Below are positions 51,837 to 61,255 of a stretch of DNA of 64,000 nt, in pieces (the stretch's first letter is position 1; each line of letters begins with the position of its first letter). The stretch lies in assembly GCA_016200325.1 (NCBI GenBank), contig JACQEZ010000001.1, positions 248,001 through 312,000 of the forward strand, given 5' to 3'. Below the pieces are notes generated by a model. That model searched no databases. It was not told where the DNA came from and saw only the letters and a list, made by a program, of their open reading frames with translations. This DNA is from Candidatus Manganitrophaceae bacterium. GTDB lineage: Bacteria; Nitrospirota; Nitrospiria; SBBL01; Manganitrophaceae. Made by a program: the position numbers and the translations under genes.

Positions 51837-53091
51837 AACTTAAAAACTCCGGGATCCGCTCGCCGCGGACCAAATCTTCCATGGTTTCGCGCTCGCGTAT
51901 TGTAACATATTTCTCCCCGGAGACAAGGATCTCGGGGGGGCGCGGCCGGGCATTGTAGTTCGACGCCATGGAAAAGCCGTAGGCTCCGGCGCTCAGCACC
52001 GCCAACAGCTCATCTTGCGCCACCTGCGGCAGGACCCGGTCTTGCGCGAGAAAGTCGCCCGACTCGCAGATCGGTCCGACCACATCGACCTTCATGTTCT
52101 TCCTTTTTTTCTTCACTACCGGCACGATCTCGTGATAGGCCTCATAGAGGCTCGGGCGAATCAGGTCGTTCATCCCGGCATCGGCGACGACGAAATTCTT
52201 GGTCTCCCCCTCTTTGGTATAGATCACACGGGTGACGAGCGCGCCGGCGTTCCCGACCAGCGAGCGTCCCGGCTCTAAGATAATGGTGCAGCCGCTCTCT
52301 TTCAGGAGCGGGAGGAGCGCCGCCGCGAGGTCTTTCGGCAGAGGCGGTTTTTCCGCATTATAAGTAATTCCAAGCCCGCCGCCGATATCCCAATAGCGGA
52401 TCTGCAGTCCCCCGCCGCGCAGCTCGTCGATCAGATGGCGAATCCGCTTCAGCGCATCGACGAACGGCTTGATTTGCGTCAGCTGCGAGCCGATGTGGGA
52501 GTGGATGCCGACCACCTCGATGTTCGAGAGGCGGGAGGCGAGCTGGTATTGCGAGACCGCCTTCGTGATTTCGATGCCGAACTTGCTCTTCTTCAATCCG
52601 GTCGAAATATAGGGATGGGTCTTCGGGTTGATGTCGGGATTGACCCGGAGCGCCACCGGCGCTTTGGTCTGGAGCGACTTGGCCACTTCGTCCAGGGTGA
52701 TCAGCTCTTGGGCCGACTCGACATTGAACATCAGAATCTCGGCCCGGAGCGCCGCCTGCATCTCCATCCGGGTCTTTCCGACCCCGGCGAAGACGATCTT
52801 CTTCGGATCGACCCCGGCGACCAGCGCGCGGTGCAGCTCCCCTTCGGAGACGATGTCGATCCCGCCCCCTTCTTTCGCAAAGAGGCGCAGGATGGAGAGG
52901 TTCGCGCTCGCCTTCATCGCAAAAGCAATCAGGTGGGGAACCTTGGCAAAGGCTTTTTTGTAAGCGAGGAAATGCCGCCGAAGGGTGCCGTGGCTATAAA
53001 CGTAGAAGGGGGTTCCGACCTGCTCGGCGATCGCCTCCAGGGAAACATTCTCGCAGTAAAGCTTCCCTTTTTTGAATCGGAAGTCGTGCAT
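51823..53091 (-). CDS. lysA: diaminopimelate decarboxylase
   Basis: LysA makes lysine from meso-diaminopimelate. The PLP lysine lies in IAFAMKASANLSI, and HSHIGSQLTQI, EPGRSLVGNAG, GPICESGDFLAQD and the C-terminal MASNYNARPRPPE complete the fold-III decarboxylase pattern over 422 residues. AGGAG lies upstream of ATG 53091, inside the end of the radical SAM gene. Confidence 0.96.
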   Translation of the reverse strand: MHDFRFKKGKLYCENVSLEAIAEQVGTPFYVYSHGTLRRHFLAYKKAFAKVPHLIAFAMKASANLSILRLFAKEGGGIDIVSEGELHRALVAGVDPKKIVFAGVGKTRMEMQAALRAEILMFNVESAQELITLDEVAKSLQTKAPVALRVNPDINPKTHPYISTGLKKSKFGIEITKAVSQYQLASRLSNIEVVGIHSHIGSQLTQIKPFVDALKRIRHLIDELRGGGLQIRYWDIGGGLGITYNAEKPPLPKDLAAALLPLLKESGCTIILEPGRSLVGNAGALVTRVIYTKEGETKNFVVADAGMNDLIRPSLYEAYHEIVPVVKKKRKNMKVDVVGPICESGDFLAQDRVLPQVAQDELLAVLSAGAYGFSMASNYNARPRPPEILVSGEKYVTIRERETMEDLVRGERIPEFLSFGSS

Positions 53092-53095
53092 GGGG

Positions 53096-54985
53096 CTATT
53101 CTCCTACCTCCAGCGAGAGCAGGGCCGGATCGACCGCCTGCTGGAACGACTTTTTTAGGTTCATAAATTTTACACTGGCCGCCGAGGCGGCTCTCTTTAG
53201 GAATTGCGGATCGGCCAGCGCCGAGAGGGCCGCCGGGGTGGCATGTTGGAGGTGTTCGAAGTTGAGGATGATGTCGATCTTCGTCCGCTCCGTCGCCGCT
53301 AAAATCCGCTTCTTCAACTCTTTCGCGTTCAACTGATCGAGCGTTCCCTCCAGATTGACACGGAGCTCCCGGAAGGTTTCCCCTTTGTGGGCCCGGATTT
53401 GGAGAAAATGATCGATCTGACCCGAGACCTCTTGGACTTTTTCTCGCAACGAGTGCAGCGCGTTTGGAATCAGATTTTCCGTCTCATAGCTCGGCAGCTT
53501 CGCCTGGAGATTCTGGATCACCTGCGACAGCGGCGAGAGGCTTCCTTTCGGGGCGGTTCGCTTGACGATGCTCCGGAAGGCGAGGTTCATCGCCCACCGG
53601 GCGACCAACCGCTGCCGTGTGTAGAAGAGCCGTCTTAAGATCGAGTCGTGCGAGAAGAAGCGGTGGTTTGCCCAGAAAAATCCCTCCTGCAGCGCTTCCG
53701 GCGACATCCGCTTCGGCTGGAAGACGACATGTTTTCCGTCATACTTCTCCCACTCGGTATGGACGATCCGTCCCTCGGCCTTCATCCGATCAAAGAGCGG
53801 GGTTCCCGGCAGCGGGGTCAAGATGTTGAAGTAAGCGAGCTCCATGTTGTTCTGAATCAAGAATTCGACCGTTTTTTCGAAGACCGTCTCATCGTCGTGA
53901 TCGAATCCGAAAATCACCCCCGGATTGAGCATAATCCCATGGTCGTGAAAGCACTTGATCTGCCGCTCATACTGCTCGACCCGGTTAAACGGCTTATTCG
54001 TCTCGTCGATGCTCGCCTCGAAGATCGATTCCAACCCGACGAACATCGAGACACAGCCCGAGTCGGCGGCGAGCTTGACCATGTCGGGCTCGTCCCCTAA
54101 GAAGAGGGTGCACTGCGCCCCCCATTTGATATCGAGCGCTTTGAGCGCGGTCCAAAGCTCTTTACAGTAGGTCCGGTTTGAGTTGTGGAGGTCGTCAACG
54201 AAGGCGAAGATCGTCCCATCTTCAATTCCGGAGAAGAACCGGAGCGAGGTTTTAAAGCGTTGGAAGATCGGACCCTTGAGCATCTTGTCGACGATCTTGC
54301 TCCGCCGCCACTCCTTCACCCGCTGGATTTCGGCAACGACCTCGGCGACCGGCCGCCGGCGGGTCGTCTTTCCGTTGAAAGGAGAGACCGAGCAGAACTC
54401 GCACTCAAAATGGCAGCCCCGGGTCGTCATCAAACACTGGCCGGTCATATAGGCATCTTGATCCAAGAGATCGAGCCGCGTCTGGCGATATCCATCCATC
54501 GCCGGGAACTGATCCATCCGATATTGCGGTTGCATCTTCCCCTCTTCAAAATCTTGGAGGAGCTTCGGCCAGAGGTCTTCCGCCTCGCCGATGACGACCG
54601 CGTCGGAGAACTTCGCCGCCTCGTCCGGCATATAGCTTGGATGAACCCCTCCGAGCACCACCTTGATCCCCCGCGCACGGAAGCGCTGGGAAATCTCATA
54701 GGCCCGCGGCGCATAACAGGTCATCGCTGAAATGCCGACCAGGTCGACCTGCGCATCGAAGTTGATCTGATCGACGCTCTCGTCGACGATTTGAACCTCC
54801 CAATGGGCCGGCGTGTAGGCGGCGAGGCTGGGAAGGCTCAGCTTTGGAAACCAAAGGGCCTGGCGCTCCGTTGGGGCCATACGGTAGACGTTGTTTTCCG
54901 GATACGGTTCAATAAATAAAATCTTTCTGCGTTGTTTTGCATTGGACCGCTTATTCGCACCTTTACCGAGCTGTATCAGCTGCAT
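53096..54985 (-). CDS. B12-binding-domain radical SAM protein
   Basis: The first roughly 150 residues form a cobalamin-binding-like Rossmann domain (VDLVGISAMTCYAPRAYEIS, VVLGGVHPSYMPDEA, VVIGEAEDLWPKLL), followed by the radical SAM core with CHFECEFC at about residue 195, and a helical C-terminal extension of about 200 residues. The canonical DxHxxG cobalamin-base motif is not obvious. Similar proteins act in hopanoid, pigment and lipid methylation or rearrangement. Its stop is 4 bases from the lysA start. A strong AAGGAGG precedes ATG 54985. Substrate unknown. Confidence 0.88.
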   Translation of the reverse strand: MQLIQLGKGANKRSNAKQRRKILFIEPYPENNVYRMAPTERQALWFPKLSLPSLAAYTPAHWEVQIVDESVDQINFDAQVDLVGISAMTCYAPRAYEISQRFRARGIKVVLGGVHPSYMPDEAAKFSDAVVIGEAEDLWPKLLQDFEEGKMQPQYRMDQFPAMDGYRQTRLDLLDQDAYMTGQCLMTTRGCHFECEFCSVSPFNGKTTRRRPVAEVVAEIQRVKEWRRSKIVDKMLKGPIFQRFKTSLRFFSGIEDGTIFAFVDDLHNSNRTYCKELWTALKALDIKWGAQCTLFLGDEPDMVKLAADSGCVSMFVGLESIFEASIDETNKPFNRVEQYERQIKCFHDHGIMLNPGVIFGFDHDDETVFEKTVEFLIQNNMELAYFNILTPLPGTPLFDRMKAEGRIVHTEWEKYDGKHVVFQPKRMSPEALQEGFFWANHRFFSHDSILRRLFYTRQRLVARWAMNLAFRSIVKRTAPKGSLSPLSQVIQNLQAKLPSYETENLIPNALHSLREKVQEVSGQIDHFLQIRAHKGETFRELRVNLEGTLDQLNAKELKKRILAATERTKIDIILNFEHLQHATPAALSALADPQFLKRAASAASVKFMNLKKSFQQAVDPALLSLEVGE

Positions 54986-55059
54986 GGGTCCTCCTTAGAC
55001 TCAGAATCAGACGAATCGCTACTTGTCACGCACAGACGGATCGTTCGAATCAGGTTGCT

Positions 55060-55133
55060 GGCTTTGTGAAGGGGCCGGTTTCGCCCGACGGGGTTGGTCC
55101 GGCGGGATCGGATTTCCCTTTCTACCACAAGCC
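55060..55133 (-). ncRNA. structured 5' leader of the radical SAM/lysine operon (candidate)
   Basis: In RNA sense (minus strand) GGCUUGUG (55133-55126) pairs with CACAAAGCC (55068-55060) with one bulge. Inside, AAGGG pairs with CCCUU, and GCCGGAC pairs with GUCGGGC around CAACCCC with one mismatch. It lies between the promoter at 55180-55208 and the gene. It matches no riboswitch class that I recognise. Confidence 0.4.
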
Positions 55134-55179
55134 GCTATAAAGTGAAAGCATAAAAACAAGAGAAAAAAGATGAGAAGGT

Positions 55180-55208
55180 AGTATAGCTGCTTTTTCATCT
55201 CGGTTCAA
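55180..55208 (-). promoter_or_regulatory. promoter of the radical SAM/lysine operon
   Basis: On the minus strand TTGAAC (55208-55203), 17 bases, TATACT (55185-55180), about 195 bases before ATG 54985, giving an unusually long leader. Confidence 0.6.
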
Positions 55209-55235
55209 TGCCCCTACGGAATATCGAAACGCTTC

Positions 55236-56732
55236 CTACTCCTTCAGCTTGCGCTTGATCCTGCGGAGTTCTGCCGAGATGGAGGCGGGCGAGGTTCCGC
55301 CGATTCCCCCTTTTCTCTCTAAAGAACGGCTGAGCGAGAAGCAATCGGCCACATCTTCTTGAAAAAGGGGGGAGCATTCCTGGAGTTCGGAGAGCGTCCA
55401 GGCTTCCGCCGGCTTTCCATGCTCCAGGCTCCGCTGAACGATCTGTCCGATCACCTTGTGCGCCTGGCGAAACGGAAGCCCTTTTCGGACGAGATAGTCG
55501 GCCAGGTCGGTCGCCAAAAGAAAGCCCTCTCGGGTCGCCTCCCGCATCTTTTCTTCTTTGAACGAAGCCTGCTGAACCAATTCCGCCATCAGCCGCAGCG
55601 CGCTTTGAAGGGTGTCGACCGTGTCAAAGAGCGGCTCCTTGTCCTCCTGTAGATCCCTATTATAGGAGAGGGGAAGCCCCTTCAGCAACGTCAACAGGGT
55701 GACCAGCGCCCCATACACCCGGCCGGTTTTACCGCGGATTAGCTCAAGTACATCCGGATTCTTCTTCTGCGGCATCATGCTGCTCCCGGTGCAGAAGCGG
55801 TCGGGAAGCTCAATGAACCGAAACTCCGAGGAGGCCCAGAGGATCCACTCCTCCGCCCATCGGGAAAGATGCATCATCGTCAGTGAGGCGGCCGAGAGAA
55901 ACTCCACGACAAAATCTCGGTCGCTGACCGTATCGAGGCTGTTGGCGGTCACCTCGGAGAAGCCAAGGGCCCGCGCGACCGATGTGCGGTCGATCGAAAA
56001 ACCGTTTCCGGCGAGCGCCCCCGCGCCGAGCGGCATCTGGTCAAGCCGCTTGAGGCTGTCGAGCAACCGCCCCCGGTCTCGTTCCAGCATCTCGTAGTAG
56101 GCGAGGAGCTGATGCGCCAGCGAGATCGGCTGGGCCCGCTGCAGGTGGGTGTAGCCGGGGAGAATCGTCTCGATGTGACGCTCCGCCTGGAAGACCAGCG
56201 CCCCCTGAACCGACCGGATCTGCTCCAGTATCGTTCGGGTCTCTTCCCGAAGATAAAGACGAAGATCGAGCGCGACCTGATCGTTTCGGCTCCGGCCGGT
56301 GTGGAGCTTTCCGCCGACGGCGCCGACCTTTTCCACCAGGCGACGCTCGATGTGCATATGAATGTCTTCATCGGCCGGCGCGGCCTGAACGCCTTCGGCG
56401 GCGATCTCCGCCGCGATGGTCTTGAGGCCGCCCAGAATCGTCTTACGCTCGGCCTCGGTCAGCAGGCCGGCCCGGGCGAGCGCCTCGGTGTGGGCGAGGC
56501 TCCCCTGAATGTCATACCGATAGAGCCGCCGGTCAAACGAGAACGACGAGGTGAATCGCTCCACGAGCGGATCGGTCGCCTCGGCGAAGCGGCCTTCCCA
56601 GGCTTTGGTAAAGGCGGGGGAAGAGGCGATTGCCGATTGCGGGTTGCGGATTGCGGAATCAGAGGCCGATTTTTTCCCCCGCGGGTTTCCAATTTCTTTG
56701 CCCGGTTTTTTATTTTTACTTTTTCTTACCAC
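55236..56732 (-). CDS. argH: argininosuccinate lyase
   Basis: ArgH releases arginine and fumarate. Family motifs are KAWEGRF near residue 44, [15 protein letters not shown], the signature [12 protein letters not shown] and [14 protein letters not shown]. The protein is 498 residues, about 40 longer than usual at the N terminus; that extension is basic and then reads [11 protein letters not shown], the translation of the GCGGATT repeat. GTG 56732 has an AGAGGA site and overlaps the argG stop by 17 bases, so the long form may be real. No internal ATG restores the usual length. Confidence 0.95.
   Translation of the reverse strand: MVRKSKNKKPGKEIGNPRGKKSASDSAIRNPQSAIASSPAFTKAWEGRFAEATDPLVERFTSSFSFDRRLYRYDIQGSLAHTEALARAGLLTEAERKTILGGLKTIAAEIAAEGVQAAPADEDIHMHIERRLVEKVGAVGGKLHTGRSRNDQVALDLRLYLREETRTILEQIRSVQGALVFQAERHIETILPGYTHLQRAQPISLAHQLLAYYEMLERDRGRLLDSLKRLDQMPLGAGALAGNGFSIDRTSVARALGFSEVTANSLDTVSDRDFVVEFLSAASLTMMHLSRWAEEWILWASSEFRFIELPDRFCTGSSMMPQKKNPDVLELIRGKTGRVYGALVTLLTLLKGLPLSYNRDLQEDKEPLFDTVDTLQSALRLMAELVQQASFKEEKMREATREGFLLATDLADYLVRKGLPFRQAHKVIGQIVQRSLEHGKPAEAWTLSELQECSPLFQEDVADCFSLSRSLERKGGIGGTSPASISAELRRIKRKLKE
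56630..56670. repeat. GCGGATT-family repeat inside argH N-terminal codons
   Basis: The run GATTGCCGATTGCGGGTTGC and the following GGATTGCGGAATC are tandem degenerate copies of the unit seen at 48703-48800, here read through by argH codons about 21-34. Confidence 0.6.
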
Positions 56733-57948
56733 GCAATCCTCTTTGTCCCTTCTTGTTCATGGCGAGGAGTTTCAGTCGCATCGCATTGAGGCGAATAAAT
56801 CCTTCCGCCTCTTTCGGAATGTAGATGGTGTCCTTCTCAAAGGTCGAGATCTCTTGCCGATAGAGCGAGCGGGGCGATTTGCGGCCGGCGACCGTGACCG
56901 CTCCTTTATAAACCTTCAGCCGGGCCGTTCCGGTCACCCCTTTTTGCGCGCCGTCGATCAACTGCTGGAGCAATGCTCGTTCGGGGGAGAACCAGTAGCC
57001 GTAGTAGACCAATCGCGCATACTGCGGGATCAGGCTGTCGCGCAGATGGAGGACTTCCCGATCCAGCGTCAGCGATTCGACCGCCCGGTGGGCCAGATGA
57101 AGGAGGGTCCCGCCGGGGGTCTCATAGACCCCGCGCGATTTGATCCCGACATACCGATTTTCAACCAGGTCGACCCGCCCGATCCCATGGGCCCCGCCGA
57201 TGCGGTTCAACTCGGCGACCAGCTTCGCCGGGGAGTATTTCTTTCCGTCGAGGCAGACCGGATCGCCGTCGACAAAGCCGATCTCGACATAGTGCGGCGC
57301 GTCGGGCGCCGACTCGGGAGACGCGGTAAAGGTGAACATCTCGGCGGGCGGCTCGCGCCAGGGGTCTTCCAAAATTCCCCCTTCATAGCTGACATGAAAG
57401 AGATTGCGATCGATGCTGTATGGTTTCGCCACCGTCGCCGTCACCGGGATGCCGTACTGATGGGCGTAGGCGATCAGCTCGGAGCGGGATTTGAATTCCC
57501 AGTCGCGCCAGGGGGCGATGATCTCGATCGACGGATCGATCGAGAGATAGGTCAGCTCGAACCGGACCTGGTCGTTCCCCTTGCCGGTCGCGCCGTGCGC
57601 CACCGCATCGGCCCGCTCTTTTTTTGCGACATCCATTTGGGCTTTGGCAATCAACGGCCGGGCAATCGAGGTCCCGAGCAGATATGATCCCTCATAGACG
57701 GCATTCGCCCGGAGCATCGGGAAGAGGTACTCTTTCGCGAAGATCTCTTTTAAATCGGTGATGACGACCTTGCTCGCCCCGGTCTTTTTTGCCTTCTCGG
57801 CGACCGCATCGAGCTCTTCCCCCTGTCCGACGTCGGCGCAAAAGGCAACCACCTCACAGCGATATCGCTCGATCAGCCAGCGGATGATCACCGAGGTGTC
57901 GAGACCGCCGGAATAGGCCAAAACCACTTTCTTTATTTTTTTGTCCAT
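56716..57948 (-). CDS. argG: argininosuccinate synthase
   Basis: ArgG joins citrulline and aspartate using ATP. The PP-loop [26 protein letters not shown], the [11 protein letters not shown] segment and [10 protein letters not shown] are present in a 410-residue protein of normal length. GAGGAG precedes ATG 57948. Confidence 0.97.
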   Translation of the reverse strand: MDKKIKKVVLAYSGGLDTSVIIRWLIERYRCEVVAFCADVGQGEELDAVAEKAKKTGASKVVITDLKEIFAKEYLFPMLRANAVYEGSYLLGTSIARPLIAKAQMDVAKKERADAVAHGATGKGNDQVRFELTYLSIDPSIEIIAPWRDWEFKSRSELIAYAHQYGIPVTATVAKPYSIDRNLFHVSYEGGILEDPWREPPAEMFTFTASPESAPDAPHYVEIGFVDGDPVCLDGKKYSPAKLVAELNRIGGAHGIGRVDLVENRYVGIKSRGVYETPGGTLLHLAHRAVESLTLDREVLHLRDSLIPQYARLVYYGYWFSPERALLQQLIDGAQKGVTGTARLKVYKGAVTVAGRKSPRSLYRQEISTFEKDTIYIPKEAEGFIRLNAMRLKLLAMNKKGQRGLRGKKK

Positions 57949-58009
57949 GCTCCTCTTTCCTAAAAGCCTCGGGGCTGATCTGTGTTAAGTCTTAAGCCGA
58001 TCGGTCGAT

Positions 58010-58933
58010 CTACCCAATCCATCTCTCTAAGATCGCCTGCTGCATCGGGAGGCGATTGTCGGCCTGATCGAAGACGATTGAATGCGGTCCGTCCATCACC
58101 TCGGCGGCGATCTCCTCCCCCCGGTGGGCGGGGAGGCAGTGCATGACGAGCAGATCGGTTTTGGCCTGCGCAATCAATTTTTGATTGATCTGATACGGCT
58201 TGAAAATTTTACGTCGCGCCCGCTGCTCTTTCTCCTGTCCCATCGAGACCCAGACGTCGGTATAGAAGATGTCGGCCCCTTTCGCCGCGGCGATCGGATC
58301 GTGGATCACTTCGACCCGTCCGCCGGTCTCCCGGGCGATCGCCTGGGCCCTTCGAATAATCACAGGGTCGGGGGTGAATTTCTTCGGGCAGGCGATCACG
58401 ACCCGCATCCCGACCTTCGCCCCCCCCTCCATCAACGAGTGAGCGATATTGTTCCCGTCGCCGATATAGGCCAGCGTCAGCCCCTTGAGCTTTCCACGTT
58501 TTTCCAGGATGGTGAGAAGGTCGGAGAGAATTTGACAGGGGTGGTGCTGGTCCGTCAGCCCATTGATGATCGGGATCGCCGCGTTTTGCGCCCACTCTTC
58601 CAGCTTTTCCTGCTCATAGGTTCGGATGACCAGGCCGTCGAGATAGCCGGAGAGAACCCGCGCCGTATCGCCGATGGTCTCGCCCCGCTTGATCTGGATG
58701 TCGTCGAATGAGAGAAAGATCGGATGCCCGCCGAGCCGGCTGACCGCCACCTCAAACGAAACGCGGGTCCGGGTCGACGATTTCTCAAAGAGAAGGCCGA
58801 TCGACCGTCCCGCAAGGGGGTGCGACTCCCGCGAGGCGCGGCTCCGATTTTTATAAAACTGGGCCCGGCTCAAGAGCCACTCGATCTCGTCGATCGGTAA
58901 CGATGCCAGGCTGAGCAGGTCACGCTTCGGCAT
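58010..58933 (-). CDS. argF: ornithine carbamoyltransferase
   Basis: ArgF makes citrulline from ornithine and carbamoyl phosphate. The carbamoyl-phosphate loop EKSSTRTRVSFE, the ornithine-side DQHHPCQ and the HCLPAHRGEE motif identify it; length 307 is normal. GGAGG precedes ATG 58933. It lies between argD and argG. Confidence 0.97.
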   Translation of the reverse strand: MPKRDLLSLASLPIDEIEWLLSRAQFYKNRSRASRESHPLAGRSIGLLFEKSSTRTRVSFEVAVSRLGGHPIFLSFDDIQIKRGETIGDTARVLSGYLDGLVIRTYEQEKLEEWAQNAAIPIINGLTDQHHPCQILSDLLTILEKRGKLKGLTLAYIGDGNNIAHSLMEGGAKVGMRVVIACPKKFTPDPVIIRRAQAIARETGGRVEVIHDPIAAAKGADIFYTDVWVSMGQEKEQRARRKIFKPYQINQKLIAQAKTDLLVMHCLPAHRGEEIAAEVMDGPHSIVFDQADNRLPMQQAILERWIG

Positions 58934-59044
58934 GGTGCGCCTCCATTTTATCTGGAGGCCCGTCCGCTCCCGGTCGGTGGGACGCTCCGATGCCCCCAGG
59001 CCCCACGCTCGGACGGGCGGTGCCAGATCCTCGCTTTTCTTCCT

Positions 59045-60250
59045 TCACTTTTCTTCCTCCAATAGATCGGAGAGAATGGAAATCATCCGATCGATCTCCT
59101 GCCGTCTGATCGTAAGCGGCGGAACGAACCGGAGGGTTTGATCGGATGTTTTATTCAGAAGGAGCCCCCGTGACATCGCTCTGTTGATGACCTCCGCCGC
59201 CGGGACCGTCAGATCGATTGCGACCATCAGTCCCATCCCGCGGACCTCTTTGATGACGGCGCTTTTCTGCTGAAGCTCCGAGAGCCGCTTCATCAGATAC
59301 CCGCCCCGTTCACGAACCCCCTTGAGAAAAGGGGCCCGGGCCACCTGCTTCATCACCGCCACCCCGGCGGCACAGACGAGTGGATTGCCGCCGAAGGTCG
59401 ACGCATGGCTTCCCGGGGTAAAGGACGCCGCGACCTCACCGGTCGCCAGCATCGCCCCGATCGGCACCCCGCCGCCGAGCCCCTTGGCCAGCGTCATGAT
59501 GTCGGGGAGAATTCCTTCCTGTTCATAGGCGAAGAGCCGGCCGGTCCGTCCAATGCCGGTCTGGACCTCGTCGAGAATCAGGAGCAGCCGGTGGGCATCG
59601 CAAATCTCCCGCACCCGGGCGAGGTAGCCTTTCGGCGGAATTCGAACCCCTCCCTCCCCCTGAATCGGCTCCAGCAGGAGGGCGGCGGTGCGGGGGGTGA
59701 TCGCCTTTTCGATCGCGCCCGGGTCGCCGTAGGGGACATGGAGAAAGCCGGGGAGAAGCGGCTCGAAGCCTTTTTGGTATTTCTCCTGGCCGGTGGCGGT
59801 GACGGTCGCCAGCGTCCGACCATGAAAGGAGCCGTGCGCCGCGATGATTTCAAATCGGCCCGGATCGCGTTTCTCCTTGGCATATTTCCGGGCGAGCTTG
59901 ATCGCCGCCTCGTTTGCCTCCGCCCCGCTGTTGCAAAAGAAGACCTGCTCGGCAAAGGAGCCGGTGACTAAAAGCTTCGCCAGCTCGATCTGGGGAAGGT
60001 TGTAGTAAAGGTTGGAGACATGGAGAAGCGTCTCCGCCTGCTTCTGAAGCGTTTTGACGACCCGCGGATCGCAGTGACCGAGGACGTTCACCGCCACCCC
60101 GCTGACGAAATCGAGGTAGCGCTTTCCATCGACATCGACGACTGTCGCCCCATTCCCTCTTTTCAAAACCAGGGGAAACCGGGCGTAGTTCCCCATCAGG
60201 TATTTTTCTCCTTCTTTCATCCACGAGGGGGTCAATGCACGCTTCTTCAC
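59045..60250 (-). CDS. argD: acetylornithine aminotransferase
   Basis: ArgD is the PLP aminotransferase of arginine synthesis. Visible motifs are the substrate/PLP region FCNSGAEANEAAIKLARKY, GSFHGRT, LILDEVQTGIGRTG and the PLP lysine in TLAKGLGGGVPIGAM. GTG 60250 is chosen because AAGGAGG lies 6 bases upstream; the longer frame to 60307 overlaps the promoter. It heads the argD-F-G-H run. Confidence 0.95.
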   Translation of the reverse strand: MKKRALTPSWMKEGEKYLMGNYARFPLVLKRGNGATVVDVDGKRYLDFVSGVAVNVLGHCDPRVVKTLQKQAETLLHVSNLYYNLPQIELAKLLVTGSFAEQVFFCNSGAEANEAAIKLARKYAKEKRDPGRFEIIAAHGSFHGRTLATVTATGQEKYQKGFEPLLPGFLHVPYGDPGAIEKAITPRTAALLLEPIQGEGGVRIPPKGYLARVREICDAHRLLLILDEVQTGIGRTGRLFAYEQEGILPDIMTLAKGLGGGVPIGAMLATGEVAASFTPGSHASTFGGNPLVCAAGVAVMKQVARAPFLKGVRERGGYLMKRLSELQQKSAVIKEVRGMGLMVAIDLTVPAAEVINRAMSRGLLLNKTSDQTLRFVPPLTIRRQEIDRMISILSDLLEEEK

Positions 60251-60297
60251 GGAAGCCTCCTTGCCGTACCCGTCCACACGATCGAACGGAAAATTTC

Positions 60298-60327
60298 TAT
60301 ATAACACAGTATTCCGCGCGGAAGCAA
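60298..60327 (-). promoter_or_regulatory. possible promoter of argDFGH
   Basis: On the minus strand TTGCTT (60327-60322), 18 bases, TATATA (60303-60298), about 48 bases before GTG 60250. The region 60328-60499 contains no other feature I can support. Confidence 0.45.
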
Positions 60328-60499
60328 TAAAATTGAGACGTTAGGCAGAATACCTTCCCGTTTTGGCCCTTGGATTTTTATTCGGTCGGTCGCATCAAAA
60401 GTCGATAAGGGCCCGTCCGGAAGGACCGCTGGGATGCGCGGCTTTCTTTGAAGAGATGCGCGGGATGGCGAGAGGGCAAGAGAGGGATAAACTTGGAAA

Positions 60500-61213
60500 T
60501 TAATCTAGGCCGGGACCGATCGGGGCGGTGCAGGGGTCGATCCGACCACACGCCTTGACCGACTGCTGTGAGCTCCGTCGGAACAGCTCCTCCCAGATCG
60601 AGTCGGTCTCGTCTTTGAAGAGCCGTTCGGCCTCTCCGGGGAGGAGCCGCCAATCGCCCCGATCGATTTCATGTTCCAGTTGGCCCGGTCCCCACCCGGC
60701 ATAACCGGAATAGATCCGGAAGCGGTCGTTCGGACGTCCTCGAGAAATCAGCCCGCTTAAGGTGTCGATGATCGGGGCGCTGTAGACGCGTTCGAAGATG
60801 GGAATCGACGATTCGGGCGGCGCATCGGTCCGAAAAAGGAAGATCATCACCTCGCGCTGGACCGGCCCGCCGATAAAGAGCCGCTCCGACCGGTTTTCAA
60901 ACGCTTTGACGGTCGGGAAGGCGCGTGCCAGCGGTGTCGCGGTCGGCCGATTGATCACCACCCCGACGCTCCCTTGCGTTCCATGGGCGGTGATTAAGAC
61001 AACCGTTTCGGCGAAATTCGGGTCGAGGAGGCGACGATCGGCGATGAGAAAGACCCCTTTCTCGACCTGTTTCCCGGGCCGGGCGGTCTGCGGGGGCGAT
61101 CGATTTTCGATCGACGGCGCCGCTTCTCCCGTTCCATGAGAAACAAAAGGGGGTGCGGCGGTCAGGAAAAGCCAAGCGAGGATGAGGGCGGCCTGCCGCG
61201 GTTTGATCTCCAT
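60500..61213 (-). CDS. YqgE/AlgH-family protein with a signal peptide
   Basis: The UPF0301 fold is clear from about residue 50: GVFLIADRRLLDPNFAETV, GSVGVVINRPT, FIGGPVQREVMIFL and the YAGWGPGQLEHEI signature. Unlike the usual cytoplasmic family members it begins with a basic n-region, a hydrophobic run (AALILAWLFLTAAPP) and a likely signal-peptidase site, so it may be exported. AGGA precedes ATG 61213. The biochemical role of the family is unsettled. It follows the EAL-HDOD gene by 42 bases. Confidence 0.87.
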   Translation of the reverse strand: MEIKPRQAALILAWLFLTAAPPFVSHGTGEAAPSIENRSPPQTARPGKQVEKGVFLIADRRLLDPNFAETVVLITAHGTQGSVGVVINRPTATPLARAFPTVKAFENRSERLFIGGPVQREVMIFLFRTDAPPESSIPIFERVYSAPIIDTLSGLISRGRPNDRFRIYSGYAGWGPGQLEHEIDRGDWRLLPGEAERLFKDETDSIWEELFRRSSQQSVKACGRIDPCTAPIGPGLD

Positions 61214-61255
61214 CGTCCTGTCCTTTAAGTCTATCGGATCGAGCGGATCGAGCGG

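Noticed and set aside
55040-55075. tRNA-like TTCGAAT arm on the plus strand
   Set aside because: The flanking bases do not pair to form a T-stem and no acceptor or anticodon arm is present.
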